A stretch of 64,000 nt of DNA from Pontibacillus chungwhensis BH030062. GTDB taxonomy: Bacteria > Bacillota > Bacilli > Bacillales > BH030062. Under the pieces are notes generated by a model. That model ran no database searches, had not been told where the DNA came from, and was given only the letters and a program-made list of their open reading frames with translations. Where the stretch lies: NCBI RefSeq assembly GCF_000770675.1, contig NZ_AVBG01000004.1, positions 124,001-188,000 of the forward strand. Direction: 5' to 3'. Both the position numbers and the translations under genes were made by a program. Positions 16,831 through 24,957 of the stretch are shown here, piece by piece (positions within the stretch are counted from its first letter, which is position 1; every line of letters starts with the position of its first letter).

Positions 16831-17574
16831 ATGAAAGGACGTATCCATTCTATAGAAACGTGCGGTGCAGTTGATGGCCCAGGTATTCGATATGTGCTCT
16901 TCATGCAAGGTTGCCTGCTACGTTGTCAGTTCTGTCATAATGCTGATACATGGACATTGAACGGAGGAATTGAGAAGTCCGTAGAAGAGATTGTGGCAGA
17001 GGTGAAAGACTTTCTCCCCTTTTTCCAAGCTTCAAACGGAGGAGTTACGGTTAGCGGCGGTGAACCACTCCTCCAGATCAATTTCTTAATAGAGCTATTT
17101 AAAGCACTAAAGTCAATTGGTGTCCACACCACCCTTGATACATCAGGAGGTTGCTTTAATAGCTCCCCTTATTTTTTGAAAAAACTAGATAAATTGTTAG
17201 AGATGACGGACCTTGTCCTACTTGACTTAAAACAAATCAAACCCGACAAGCATAAAGAGCTAACAGGGATGACGAACACACATATATTACGCTTTGCTAC
17301 TTACCTTTCTGACAGGAATGTACCGGTATGGGTGCGCCATGTCCTAGTACCTACCAGGAATGATAATCAAGAGGATTTAAATGAGTTATCTCGCTTTATT
17401 GGCACCCTTTCTAACGTTCGGAAAATCGAAGTTCTTCCCTATCACAAACTCGGTGTATATAAATGGGAAAACTTAGGTATCCCTTATCCACTTGAAGGTG
17501 TAGAGCCACCTTCGAAAGAACAAGTAAAAGAGGCAACACACATTCTTAACAATCCAACAACTATACAGGTTTAA
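16831..17574 (+). CDS. pflA: pyruvate formate-lyase activating enzyme (radical SAM)
   Basis: A 247-residue radical SAM enzyme that abstracts hydrogen from the PflB glycine under anoxia. The iron-sulfur motif CxxxCxxC is Cys28, Cys32 and Cys35 in GCLLRCQFCHN; the SAM-binding GGE motif follows in VSGGEPLL. Start ATG at 16831 lies 7 bases after GGAGGTGA; the in-frame TTG at 16816 overlaps that ribosome binding site and is rejected. Cotranscribed with pflB; a hairpin follows the stop. Confidence 0.96.
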   Translation: MKGRIHSIETCGAVDGPGIRYVLFMQGCLLRCQFCHNADTWTLNGGIEKSVEEIVAEVKDFLPFFQASNGGVTVSGGEPLLQINFLIELFKALKSIGVHTTLDTSGGCFNSSPYFLKKLDKLLEMTDLVLLDLKQIKPDKHKELTGMTNTHILRFATYLSDRNVPVWVRHVLVPTRNDNQEDLNELSRFIGTLSNVRKIEVLPYHKLGVYKWENLGIPYPLEGVEPPSKEQVKEATHILNNPTTIQV

Positions 17575-17577
17575 TGA

Positions 17578-17611
17578 AAGAACACCGAATCCGTTACAAT
17601 TCGGTGTTCTT
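17578..17611. terminator. terminator-like hairpin after pflA
   Basis: Arms AAGAACACCGAAT / ATTCGGTGTTCTT, perfect over 13 bp with an 8-base loop, between the convergent pflA and permease genes. T runs are weak on both strands. Confidence 0.7.
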
Positions 17612-17665
17612 CAGCGTATAAAAATTCCCCTATTTGGTTCATTTAGTTGTTTATTCCCTCTCTAT

Positions 17666-18745
17666 TCAGACCATTTCCCCCAACACTAACACCATACCTA
17701 CCGCAAATAATAAAAGGAAAGCACCTACTATGATTAATCCTGGTGTAACCTTTAAACGTTTGCCCAAATTCATCTTCATTTTAGGTAGTGGCTGATGGGA
17801 AGTGCGGCCAGTTGGAATCCATGGTGCTTTCTGATAGTCGGTTTGGAAGTGATTTTGCAATCCTCTCGCTAATAAGACAAATGAACTTGTGGCCAGGACA
17901 AGTGCTACCAGAGGAACCATCAATATAAAATGGTTGCCAAAAATATGACCACGAGATTGTCCAATTAAGCCCGCCCACTCGTTTGTCATAGATAAGTAGA
18001 TGGTGGGATTTGTTTGCTTAATGGTCCCCCCCATAAATAAGTGGAAAATTCCAAGTTGACCCATAACCGTCATGACAAAAACTATTTCCATAACAAACAT
18101 AATCAGTAGCCCTTCTTTCAATTGAGGAAAGATATGCTTCCATATAAGCCTGTTACGACGAGCACCGAGAGTCCTGGCTACTTCAACGTATTCTTTCTTA
18201 ACAACTTCCCTGGTTTGTTTACGCACAGACGCAATCGTACTCGGCAAGCTCAACACCGTCATCACCAAGATAAACACGAGAATAAGCTCAATAGATTTGA
18301 GACTGGGATTGATTGTGATAGGTTGAAGCACAAAAAATAAAATTAAAAACACCGGAATGTAACTCATCGAGTTCTCGATTGCTTTCCAAAAGGACCATTC
18401 TGACTTAAAAGACCCAGCATAAAGGCCGACCATAGTGCCAAGCACCATTTTAAGTAAAGCAGTTGCTATAGCAATCCCTATCGTATATTTTGCTCCGTAT
18501 AAAAGTTTTGTTAACAGGTCGTATCCATACTTATCTGTTCCAAGTGGATACTGAGGAACGGTAAACGCCTGAACAGGCGGTGCCACCACGACCCCTTTTC
18601 CGTCTATTATCTGATATTCTACTTCTACTTTATGATCTAAGGGATGTAAGCTTAGTTTCGGGCCCGCTATGGCAATAAAGATAAACACTAACACTAGGAA
18701 AAAGCCTATATACAATGGTAGATTCATTTGACGTATTCTATTCAT
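17666..18745 (-). CDS. ABC transporter permease, OppC/DppC type
   Basis: A 359-residue inner-membrane permease of the oligopeptide/dipeptide/nickel class. The N-terminal helix (LYIGFFLVLVFIFIAIAG) is followed by an extracytoplasmic segment with HPLDH and PQYPLGTDKYGYDLLTKLLYG, the typical OppC N-terminal motif. The EAA loop is EYVEVARTLGARRNRLIWKHIFP. Two extra C-terminal helices beyond the usual 290-300 residues make it long. It overlaps the preceding permease gene by 8 bases. No solute-binding protein or ATPase gene lies nearby, so its substrate is unclear. Confidence 0.85.
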   Translation of the reverse strand: MNRIRQMNLPLYIGFFLVLVFIFIAIAGPKLSLHPLDHKVEVEYQIIDGKGVVVAPPVQAFTVPQYPLGTDKYGYDLLTKLLYGAKYTIGIAIATALLKMVLGTMVGLYAGSFKSEWSFWKAIENSMSYIPVFLILFFVLQPITINPSLKSIELILVFILVMTVLSLPSTIASVRKQTREVVKKEYVEVARTLGARRNRLIWKHIFPQLKEGLLIMFVMEIVFVMTVMGQLGIFHLFMGGTIKQTNPTIYLSMTNEWAGLIGQSRGHIFGNHFILMVPLVALVLATSSFVLLARGLQNHFQTDYQKAPWIPTGRTSHQPLPKMKMNLGKRLKVTPGLIIVGAFLLLFAVGMVLVLGEMV

Positions 18746-19559
18746 AGATTAAACCCTTTCTAAATAAGAAGAGAACAAATTTAATAATAAGAAAAACGAA
18801 TAAAGCTATAATGAGTAAGGCACAAAGCCCTAGTAACGTTGCTTGGAAATCTTTCACAGCAAATATGTAATGGGTTAATCCGATCACATTTAATAAATAT
18901 TCTACGATAAACAAATTTCCAATCGTAAGCGATAGTCCCTTCGTCAATTCAGCATGTATAAAGGGTTGCATATTTCGATACACATACTGCAGGTTAATTG
19001 TCGTGATATCTAACCCTTTCGAGACCGCTGTTCGAACATAATCCTCTCCACTTATGTGCAGAAAGCGAACATGTATAAGCTTTAAGAAATAAAGAGCAGG
19101 AGCAATCGATAATACAATGACAGGAAACCAAAAATGAGCCGTATTCTTATCTGGCATAAAACTCATCACACGAACACCTGTCCATTGATAGATTTGTACA
19201 CCAAGTACAACTGAAAAGATAATAATAATGAAATCAGGTACAATCGCAATCATTTCAATTAACCCGCGGAATAGTCGGAATACTTTAAAACGAGCAACAA
19301 ATAATCCAAGTACTAGTGCAAACGTTAATCCTAGAAGCATAGCTACTAGTAAGAGGACAAACGTTCTGACCATACGTTCTATAAATGCAGCGTCTATACG
19401 ATCTAGCCAATCTATAGAGGGAACACTTTTTAACAGTTCAAGCATCATTGCATACTCGATTTCTACACCTTCTAATGAAGTTGTAATCACAAATGGTGCA
19501 GAAGACACAAACAACAAAATAACAATCATTACGATACCTTGAATGATCGAGTTTTTCAT
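18738..19559 (-). CDS. ABC transporter permease, OppB/DppB type
   Basis: A 273-residue permease, shorter than the usual 305-330 for OppB. It starts with one membrane helix and a 50-residue extracytoplasmic segment; five more helices follow. The EAA loop, which docks the ATPase, is EDYVRTAVSKGLDITTINLQYVYRN. Paired with the OppC-like gene as a heterodimer; the two form a two-gene operon on the minus strand. Partner ATPases and a binding protein would have to come from elsewhere in the genome. Confidence 0.82.
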   Translation of the reverse strand: MKNSIIQGIVMIVILLFVSSAPFVITTSLEGVEIEYAMMLELLKSVPSIDWLDRIDAAFIERMVRTFVLLLVAMLLGLTFALVLGLFVARFKVFRLFRGLIEMIAIVPDFIIIIFSVVLGVQIYQWTGVRVMSFMPDKNTAHFWFPVIVLSIAPALYFLKLIHVRFLHISGEDYVRTAVSKGLDITTINLQYVYRNMQPFIHAELTKGLSLTIGNLFIVEYLLNVIGLTHYIFAVKDFQATLLGLCALLIIALFVFLIIKFVLFLFRKGLIYE

Positions 19560-19620
19560 AACTCCACCTCCAATACATATATTGCCATAATATTGTCATA
19601 ATTGTAATAGTTTTCAGTAA

Positions 19621-19655
19621 AAAAGAGAGAAGATCCAAAGGATCTTCTCTCTTTT
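19621..19655 (-). terminator. rho-independent terminator
   Basis: Arms AAAAGAGAGAAGATCC / GGATCTTCTCTCTTTT with an AAA loop, perfect over 16 bp, 8 bases after the oxidoreductase stop on the minus strand. Confidence 0.92.
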
Positions 19656-19662
19656 CGCTATA

Positions 19663-20709
19663 TTATTCTTCACTTGGTAATAAAACAATTTTCCCCATTT
19701 TCCCCGATTGCTTAAAATACGTTTGAGCTTCTTTTGCTTCACTAAGCGGGAACGTACGATCTAGCACTGGTTTGATTTTTCCTTCGGAGATTGCTTGAAG
19801 CATTTTCTTAAATTCTTCGCGTGTCCCTAATACTGATCCATAAAATGTAAGATGTTTTAAGTATAATGTTCTAAGATCAAGTTCAGTCTTCTGGCCGCCC
19901 GCGGAACCTGACGTACAAAACTTCCCGCCTTTTTTTAATACATGGAGGGAAGTATTAAATAATGGATCCCCAACTACATCAAGAACAGAATCAATAGGAC
20001 CACCATTTGCCTCTAGTATTTCCTCAGCTAAATTGTCTGACTTATACGAAACGACATGTGTTGCGCCAAGTTCTTTCATCTTACCTTCAAGAGCCAAGTC
20101 TCCAACAACGGCAATGACCTTTGCCCCAAAAACGCGTGATGCAATCTGTATATTCAATGAGCCAACTCCACCGTTTGCCCCCGTCACCAATACGGTCTCT
20201 GAAGCATCTGGCTGAATTTGTTCAACCATATGCCAAGCTGTCATTCCACTTACAGAGAATACGGCACTCTCTATGTAATCTGTTAGTGGCATGTCGTAAC
20301 ATAAGTCTGCGGGCCACACGACAAACTCAGCGTATCCACCATCATATTCCGAACCGATAAAAGACATATCTTCTGAAATATGTTCAGCCCCTTCTTCTCC
20401 ACTTGAAGTGAATGGGAAAAGAACAACAGATTTCCCCATCATCGTCTGGCTTACTTCTTCTCCAATTTCTACGATCTCTCCAGTAATATCTGAACCAGGA
20501 GTTCTTGGAAACTTCACTCCTTCTGGACGCCAACCTGATTTCGAGCCAGTTCCATAGGCCCCTTCCCTCATCCAAATCTCTGTATTGTTGATCCCACAAG
20601 CTCTAACTTTAACAAGCACCTCGTTAGCTTTTGGTGAAGGCCGTTCTATATCTACAACCTCGAGTTTGTCTACATCACCATATCCTGTTACTTGAACTGC
20701 TTTCATCAT
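19663..20709 (-). CDS. MDR family oxidoreductase (alcohol dehydrogenase/quinone reductase type)
   Basis: A 348-residue medium-chain dehydrogenase/reductase. The N-terminal GroES half has RACGINNTEIWMREG and FPRTPGSDITGEIVEIG; the Rossmann half has VLVTGANGGVGSLNIQIA, the NAD(P) loop. A Cys occurs at the usual catalytic position but the zinc ligands around it are incomplete, so a zinc-free quinone or enoyl reductase is likely. Two ATG codons follow GGAGGTTGT; either could be the start (20709 or 20706). Unlike the QOR at 380-1345, this one has a longer N-terminal loop. Single gene. Confidence 0.85.
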   Translation of the reverse strand: MMKAVQVTGYGDVDKLEVVDIERPSPKANEVLVKVRACGINNTEIWMREGAYGTGSKSGWRPEGVKFPRTPGSDITGEIVEIGEEVSQTMMGKSVVLFPFTSSGEEGAEHISEDMSFIGSEYDGGYAEFVVWPADLCYDMPLTDYIESAVFSVSGMTAWHMVEQIQPDASETVLVTGANGGVGSLNIQIASRVFGAKVIAVVGDLALEGKMKELGATHVVSYKSDNLAEEILEANGGPIDSVLDVVGDPLFNTSLHVLKKGGKFCTSGSAGGQKTELDLRTLYLKHLTFYGSVLGTREEFKKMLQAISEGKIKPVLDRTFPLSEAKEAQTYFKQSGKMGKIVLLPSEE

Positions 20710-20785
20710 ACAACCTCCTATTGTTTATATTCTTATCTCTATAGATTGGTATAATTTTAACCTTATCATTCATCCCAACATAAAA

Positions 20786-20815
20786 AAAGAAGCTCTCCAA
20801 TTGGAGAGCTTCTTT
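20786..20815 (-). terminator. rho-independent terminator of the cold shock gene
   Basis: A perfect 30-base palindrome, arms AAAGAAGCTCTCCAA / TTGGAGAGCTTCTTT, 14 bases after the csp stop, with T runs on the minus strand. Confidence 0.92.
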
Positions 20816-20828
20816 CTAATTCGTTCAA

Positions 20829-21026
20829 TTATTTTTGAACGTTAGCAGCCTGTGGGCCACGGTCGCCTTCAACAACTTCGAAAGAAACTGCTTGGCCTTC
20901 TTCTAGAGTTTTGAAACCTTCTTCTTGAATAGCAGAGAAGTGAACGAATACATCGTCTTGACCTTCTACTTCAATAAATCCGAAACCTTTTTCTGCGTTG
21001 AACCATTTAACTGTACCTTGTAACAT
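20829..21026 (-). CDS. csp: cold shock protein (CspA/CspB family)
   Basis: A 65-residue OB-fold nucleic-acid chaperone, the standard length. It begins [19 protein letters not shown] and carries RNP1 (KGFGFIEV) and RNP2 (VFVHFSAI). ATG at 21026 follows AGGAGGCAACAAAC; the longer frame to 21059 runs into the leader and is rejected. Proteins of this family bind single-stranded RNA and DNA and act in cold adaptation and as RNA chaperones. A leader of about 95 bases precedes it, as is usual for csp genes. Confidence 0.95.
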   Translation of the reverse strand: MLQGTVKWFNAEKGFGFIEVEGQDDVFVHFSAIQEEGFKTLEEGQAVSFEVVEGDRGPQAANVQK

Positions 21027-21419
21027 GTTTGTTGCCTCCTGCGTGGATCTAGTCCACATTGTATTACTATTATTGCTCTCAAAAATTCATTCCAGACTAA
21101 AGTACTTACTTGAGTAACTTTTTCTTTCATTATAAATCCGAACAAGAATAAGTAATTACTACTTTAACAGTGAGAGACCATTCCGTCAATAGATGCTTAT
21201 AAAATTTATTTTTCTACACGTTTTTCTATAACAAAATACCAAGATTGTGCTTCGAGAGATGAAAGTCTCTTCAATTTGTTAGTACTCTCCAAATTATCAG
21301 CCTTAACTCCTACATTATTTTTCTAACATAATATATTTATATAAAACTAGTTTCAATTGAAAGTGTGAGTGGAAAATACGTATTGTTAACTTAAAACTAG
21401 GGAAGGAGGTGAATCTGAA
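21027..21419. other. intergenic region with csp leader and divergent promoter area
   Basis: Nearly 400 bases without an ORF. On the minus strand a TATAAT lies at 21129-21134, giving a predicted csp leader of about 95 bases. The plus-strand side leads into the 374-residue membrane protein gene. Both halves are AT-rich. No other structure was recognised. Confidence 0.45.
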
Positions 21420-22544
21420 GTGGGTGACATTGCAGTAGGACTAGTACCAGCCCCAGAATTGCCTGAAAAGATGGCCAAGAAGTTAGCTGAGATCTTACCT
21501 GAATTGTTAGTCGATCAGATCGACTCGTCTTCAGAATGGGAGATTGATGTTATTATTGACCCTCTAACCGGAGCAGCTGAAACCGCTAATGAAATCATGG
21601 AAGAAACCGAAATCCGAAAACAAAAAAACAAATGGGATTATGCGATTTGCCTAACAGACTTACCGATCTATGAGAACGGTAATATTGTGCTAGCTGACAT
21701 TAACAAAGGGCGAGGCATTTCACAAATTTCACTACCTGCTTTTGGGTCTGTTCCTATGAAAAAAAGGCTTAAGGAAGTGGTGCTTGAAACCATTAGTGAA
21801 CTTCATTATTACCATTATAATACGTCTCAAGAACACCAGAGAAAAAAGAAGCTTCCAAAGCTTTTCTCGCCTATTCGTAAAATAGTTCCTGAAGATGAAG
21901 AAGACAGCCTCCGCTTTATTGTCATTCCTAAAATAAACGGAAGACTTCGTGTATTAATGGGTATGGTTTATGCCAATCGTCCATGGACGATTTTCCCTTC
22001 ATTTAAGAGCGTTGTAGCTGTTGCCTTTGCAACAGGTACATACGGCTTAATCTTCCCAACTCTGTGGCAACTTAGTGCAGCTTTCCAATCTATTCGTTTT
22101 ATCGCTTTAATGCTAACAGCTTTATCAAGCATGATTATTTGGATCATCTTAGCCCATAATTTATGGGAAAAACCTTCTCATCGCAGTAAATACAATTTAA
22201 GAAGAGTTTACAATCTCGTCACTGTTATTACTTTAAGCTTAGCTGTCCTATTGTATTATGCCATGCTTCTTATATTATTCTTCCTAGCTGTTCGAGTCTT
22301 CGTACCCGCTGAATTATTTGCAGCAGAAGCTGGTTTAGAAGGCGAGGCAGGAATGATTGATTATGTTAAACTTTCTTGGCTTGCTACTTCTGTGGCAACT
22401 CTAGCAGGCGCAATTGGAGCAGGTCTTGAGAACGATGAACTCGTTCGAAACATTACCTATGGATACAGACAAAAACGTAGGTATAAAGAAATCCAAAATG
22501 ATTCTAATGACAATGGAGAAGCACGAGAAACACAAGATGCGTAA
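21420..22544 (+). CDS. hypothetical membrane protein, 374 residues
   Basis: GTG start, preceded by GGAAGGAGGTGAATC. The first 180 residues are soluble: an alpha/beta segment with KWDYAICLTDLPIYENGNIVLADI and a basic stretch (QRKKKLPKLF). Residues about 190-330 carry four membrane helices in two pairs (SVVAVAFATGTYGLIFPTLW, IRFIALMLTALSSMIIWIIL; NLVTVITLSLAVLLYYAMLLILF, LSWLATSVATLAGAIGAGL), and the last 40 residues are polar and charged. I do not recognise the family. The N-terminal domain could bind a ligand or act as an enzyme. Convergent with the DUF3267 gene. Confidence 0.75.
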   Translation: MGDIAVGLVPAPELPEKMAKKLAEILPELLVDQIDSSSEWEIDVIIDPLTGAAETANEIMEETEIRKQKNKWDYAICLTDLPIYENGNIVLADINKGRGISQISLPAFGSVPMKKRLKEVVLETISELHYYHYNTSQEHQRKKKLPKLFSPIRKIVPEDEEDSLRFIVIPKINGRLRVLMGMVYANRPWTIFPSFKSVVAVAFATGTYGLIFPTLWQLSAAFQSIRFIALMLTALSSMIIWIILAHNLWEKPSHRSKYNLRRVYNLVTVITLSLAVLLYYAMLLILFFLAVRVFVPAELFAAEAGLEGEAGMIDYVKLSWLATSVATLAGAIGAGLENDELVRNITYGYRQKRRYKEIQNDSNDNGEARETQDA

Positions 22545-22570
22545 GGCAGAAGCTTTTAAGCTTCTGCCTT
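22543..22570. terminator. bidirectional terminator overlapping two gene ends
   Basis: Arms AAGGCAGAAGCTT / AAGCTTCTGCCTT, perfect over 13 bp with a two-base loop. It overlaps the stop codon of the 374-residue gene and the last codons of the convergent DUF3267 gene. Confidence 0.8.
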
Positions 22571-23179
22571 TTGTTTCCAATATGTAAAAGAACCATTACT
22601 CTTTAGGTGTGCGCCATTTGGTACTTGTGTTGAGATGAGTAAAAAATTCAAGAGATCTACTGAAGATGCCATTCCATTCAAGAAGATAAACGCCCCTATC
22701 ATAGCTGGCATCCACCCCACTATACCTAGTACTACAGGTCCAATGATTGATAGAAGAAGATAAGGTGCTAATGTGATTAGGATATACCTCCCTTTTGATA
22801 TCTCTTCTTCCGTTGTCACAAAACCTCCATAAAACGCCAAGCCAATATAAGTGCTAGTTGAAGTAATAAAGCGGGGAATAAAAATTAAATGTAGCAGTTC
22901 ATGTAGGAGCAAAATAAATAGAAAGCCGATAATGGATAACAAATTAATAGTAAATGAAATTGCACCAGTCTCAGGATCAATTCCGAACTGTTCAATAGTA
23001 ACGTCCCATGAAATCGATAAGCTCAGCACGGCACCCCCACCTCCCACAATCATAAAAGGGACGGAATAAAGAATGGCCATCTTTAAACTCTTTGGTTCCT
23101 TAAGGGGAATCCAACCTTGTTCTACCAAAGATTCATGGATATCAGGGCGCCATTCAGGCACTTTCTTTGCGTATCTCAT
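22556..23179 (-). CDS. DUF3267 membrane protein with HExxH motif
   Basis: A 207-residue protein with four or five membrane helices. Residues about 90-96 read LLHELLHLIF, an HExxH zinc-peptidase-type motif inside a helix, which fits the DUF3267 family of putative membrane zincins. A soluble N terminus of 33 residues precedes the first helix. The usual third zinc ligand downstream is not obvious. The substrate is unknown. Single gene ending in a shared terminator. Confidence 0.8.
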   Translation of the reverse strand: MRYAKKVPEWRPDIHESLVEQGWIPLKEPKSLKMAILYSVPFMIVGGGGAVLSLSISWDVTIEQFGIDPETGAISFTINLLSIIGFLFILLLHELLHLIFIPRFITSTSTYIGLAFYGGFVTTEEEISKGRYILITLAPYLLLSIIGPVVLGIVGWMPAMIGAFIFLNGMASSVDLLNFLLISTQVPNGAHLKSNGSFTYWKQKAEA

Positions 23180-23236
23180 TCTCTTCCTCCTAACCTCAGC
23201 TTATCCATCGTCAAAAAACATCAGTCTCCATCATTT

Positions 23237-24151
23237 TTACATAAAGTCAAAGAAATACCTCGTAACATGAAAAAATACAGGGGCTGTGTAAGTTAAACTA
23301 TCAATCCTGCTTAAATACTTACCTTGAAGAGTCTCAAATTTCTCCTTATCTCCTATAAGCAAATCTCGCTTCAACACAGATACTGTTAAACTACCAAAGT
23401 AACCCGTTACGCTAATTAACACCCCAGACAAGACACCGTATACAATGCCAAAGGGAGTAAAATAGGGATAGAGGACATAGGAGGCAATGGTTGTGAAGAG
23501 GAAGGCACCAGCGAAACCTTCCCATGATATGTTCGGATTAGAAGTGGGCACAACTTTATGTTTTCCAAAGTAAAGTGAAATAATGGAATGAACCACATCG
23601 TTCACCTGCGTAAGAACAATTAGATAAAGTACAAGGTTTGGTCCGTATTCGGGCGATGCCGATGAATAAAATGCCAAGTGACTCAAACCAAAGACCATAA
23701 GCATCATTCCCCATTGAGTAAAACTAACCGACCGCAAGAAACCTAATGTTCCCTTCCCTATAATTCGGGGAACAGGTAAGAATAAGAAGACATAAATGGG
23801 AATGAACACGATAAACATGCCATACCACCCTACATAAATCCAAAGGAATTGAAGTGGGATCATAAGATAAGACCATAAGAATAGCCGCCTATCAGATTTC
23901 CTTGTTTTCATCATGGAAAAGTATTCTTTTAAAGAATAAAAGCAAAGGACCATTATGGAAAATAAAGAAACAATCGGATTAAATAACGTTGCAAAGCAGA
24001 AGATCACAAACATCCCCCACCATGTTTTCACACGAAACCAAATACCTGTAAAATCTTTATCAGGTTGCTGCTTCTTAAATCCATAAAGAGCTATGGTTGC
24101 TGTGCATAAACCGATAAAAACTACAGACAGGGTCACAATTTTTTCTATCAT
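23237..24151 (-). CDS. phosphatidate cytidylyltransferase family protein (CdsA-like)
   Basis: A 304-residue membrane protein with about eight helices. ATG at 24151 follows GGGAGGATTCT and is preferred over the longer frame. The C-terminal stretch SVLKRDLLIGDKEKFETLQGKYLSRIDSLTY aligns with the CdsA signature SxxKRxxxxKD...GxxDRxDS, although Ser replaces the Asp before Arg. CdsA makes CDP-diacylglycerol from phosphatidate and CTP. This version looks like the E. coli YnbB-type variant rather than the essential housekeeping copy near uppS; function unproven. Divergent from the peptidase-like gene. Confidence 0.78.
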   Translation of the reverse strand: MIEKIVTLSVVFIGLCTATIALYGFKKQQPDKDFTGIWFRVKTWWGMFVIFCFATLFNPIVSLFSIMVLCFYSLKEYFSMMKTRKSDRRLFLWSYLMIPLQFLWIYVGWYGMFIVFIPIYVFLFLPVPRIIGKGTLGFLRSVSFTQWGMMLMVFGLSHLAFYSSASPEYGPNLVLYLIVLTQVNDVVHSIISLYFGKHKVVPTSNPNISWEGFAGAFLFTTIASYVLYPYFTPFGIVYGVLSGVLISVTGYFGSLTVSVLKRDLLIGDKEKFETLQGKYLSRIDSLTYTAPVFFHVTRYFFDFM

Positions 24152-24245
24152 AGAATCCTCCCTTCTTAACACACAAACTACATCTATTTTAAACAATTTC
24201 CTATATAATGAAAATAAAGGAAATGTAAGAAAGGGGAATTATACA

Positions 24246-24785
24246 GTGAATCACCTAAACTATGTATATATTATGCTATCTGATACAGGAACCCTCTTCA
24301 CTTCGCTTATAAAGAAGTATACGAAAGCCCCCTACAATCATGCTTCTCTTTCTTTTGATCCGCATTTAAAGGATATGTACAGTTTCGGCCGAAAGAATCC
24401 AAATAACCCCCTTAACGGAGGTTTTGTGAAAGAAGATATTGAAAACGGAACATTTAGCAAGTATCGTAATACCCTGTGTGTAATTTATCGCCTTAAAGTT
24501 ACCGACAGGGAAAAAGAGAAAATGAAAAGAATTCTTGAAGTTTTTCAGAGGAATAACCACAAATTCTTGTATAATATCCTTGGTCTTGTGGGCGTGTCTA
24601 TGAAAGAACCTGTGGAATTCAGCAATTCTTATTTTTGTTCTCAGTTCGTCGCAGAAGTACTGAACCGCTCTGGTATTCAATTATGGGATAAGCTCCCTGC
24701 ACTTGTTACACCAGAAGATTTTAGAGAGAACGATCGACTAGAACTCGTTTATGAAGGGCGATTGATTGATTACATAAGCCATTAA
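24246..24785 (+). CDS. permuted NlpC/P60-like protein (YiiX/YaeF type)
   Basis: A 179-residue protein. I chose the GTG at 24246 behind AAAGGGGAATTATACA; the longer frame from 24093 runs through the divergent gene's start. The order of catalytic residues fits circularly permuted papain-fold families (YaeF, YiiX, LRAT-like): His in APYNHASLSF near residue 33, and Cys in SYFCSQFVAEVL near residue 139. No signal peptide is present. Such proteins act as cysteine peptidases, amidases or lipid acyltransferases. The divergent lipid-synthesis-like gene suggests a lipid role, which is only an inference. Confidence 0.7.
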   Translation: MNHLNYVYIMLSDTGTLFTSLIKKYTKAPYNHASLSFDPHLKDMYSFGRKNPNNPLNGGFVKEDIENGTFSKYRNTLCVIYRLKVTDREKEKMKRILEVFQRNNHKFLYNILGLVGVSMKEPVEFSNSYFCSQFVAEVLNRSGIQLWDKLPALVTPEDFRENDRLELVYEGRLIDYISH

Positions 24786-24830
24786 TTATGGACTGAGAGA
24801 ATAGTTCCGTTAGTTTTAATGGAGCATAAG

Positions 24831-24865
24831 GCGGGGGCATAAAGCGAGTAGTCCACAGCAAGACC
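24831..24865 (+). repeat. degenerate copy of the palindromic repeat at 46101-46170
   Basis: GCGGGGGCATAAAGCGAGTA and the next bases align with GCGGGGAGCTGGGAAGCGAG of the longer element, with the shared AAGCGAGT-GT-CC core. Only the right half is kept. The similarity is by eye. Confidence 0.35.
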
Positions 24866-24920
24866 AAGCACTATTCTAGCAATAGACCTGCCTCAGCTTT
24901 AATCGGCTCTATAATATAAA

Positions 24921-24948
24921 AAGACACACCTTTAAAAAGGTGCGTCTT
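24921..24948 (-). terminator. rho-independent terminator of paaX
   Basis: Arms AAGACACACCTT / AAGGTGCGTCTT, 12 bp with one mismatch, ten bases after the paaX stop on the minus strand. Confidence 0.8.
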
Positions 24949-24957
24949 GCAGGTCGA

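Noticed and set aside
16687-16908. Minus-strand frames over the pflB-pflA junction
   Set aside because: Antisense to two certain genes and without a ribosome binding site.
24093-24245. Upstream in-frame extension of the NlpC/P60-like gene
   Set aside because: It is antisense to the start of the CdsA-like gene, lacks a ribosome binding site, and the GTG at 24246 has one.
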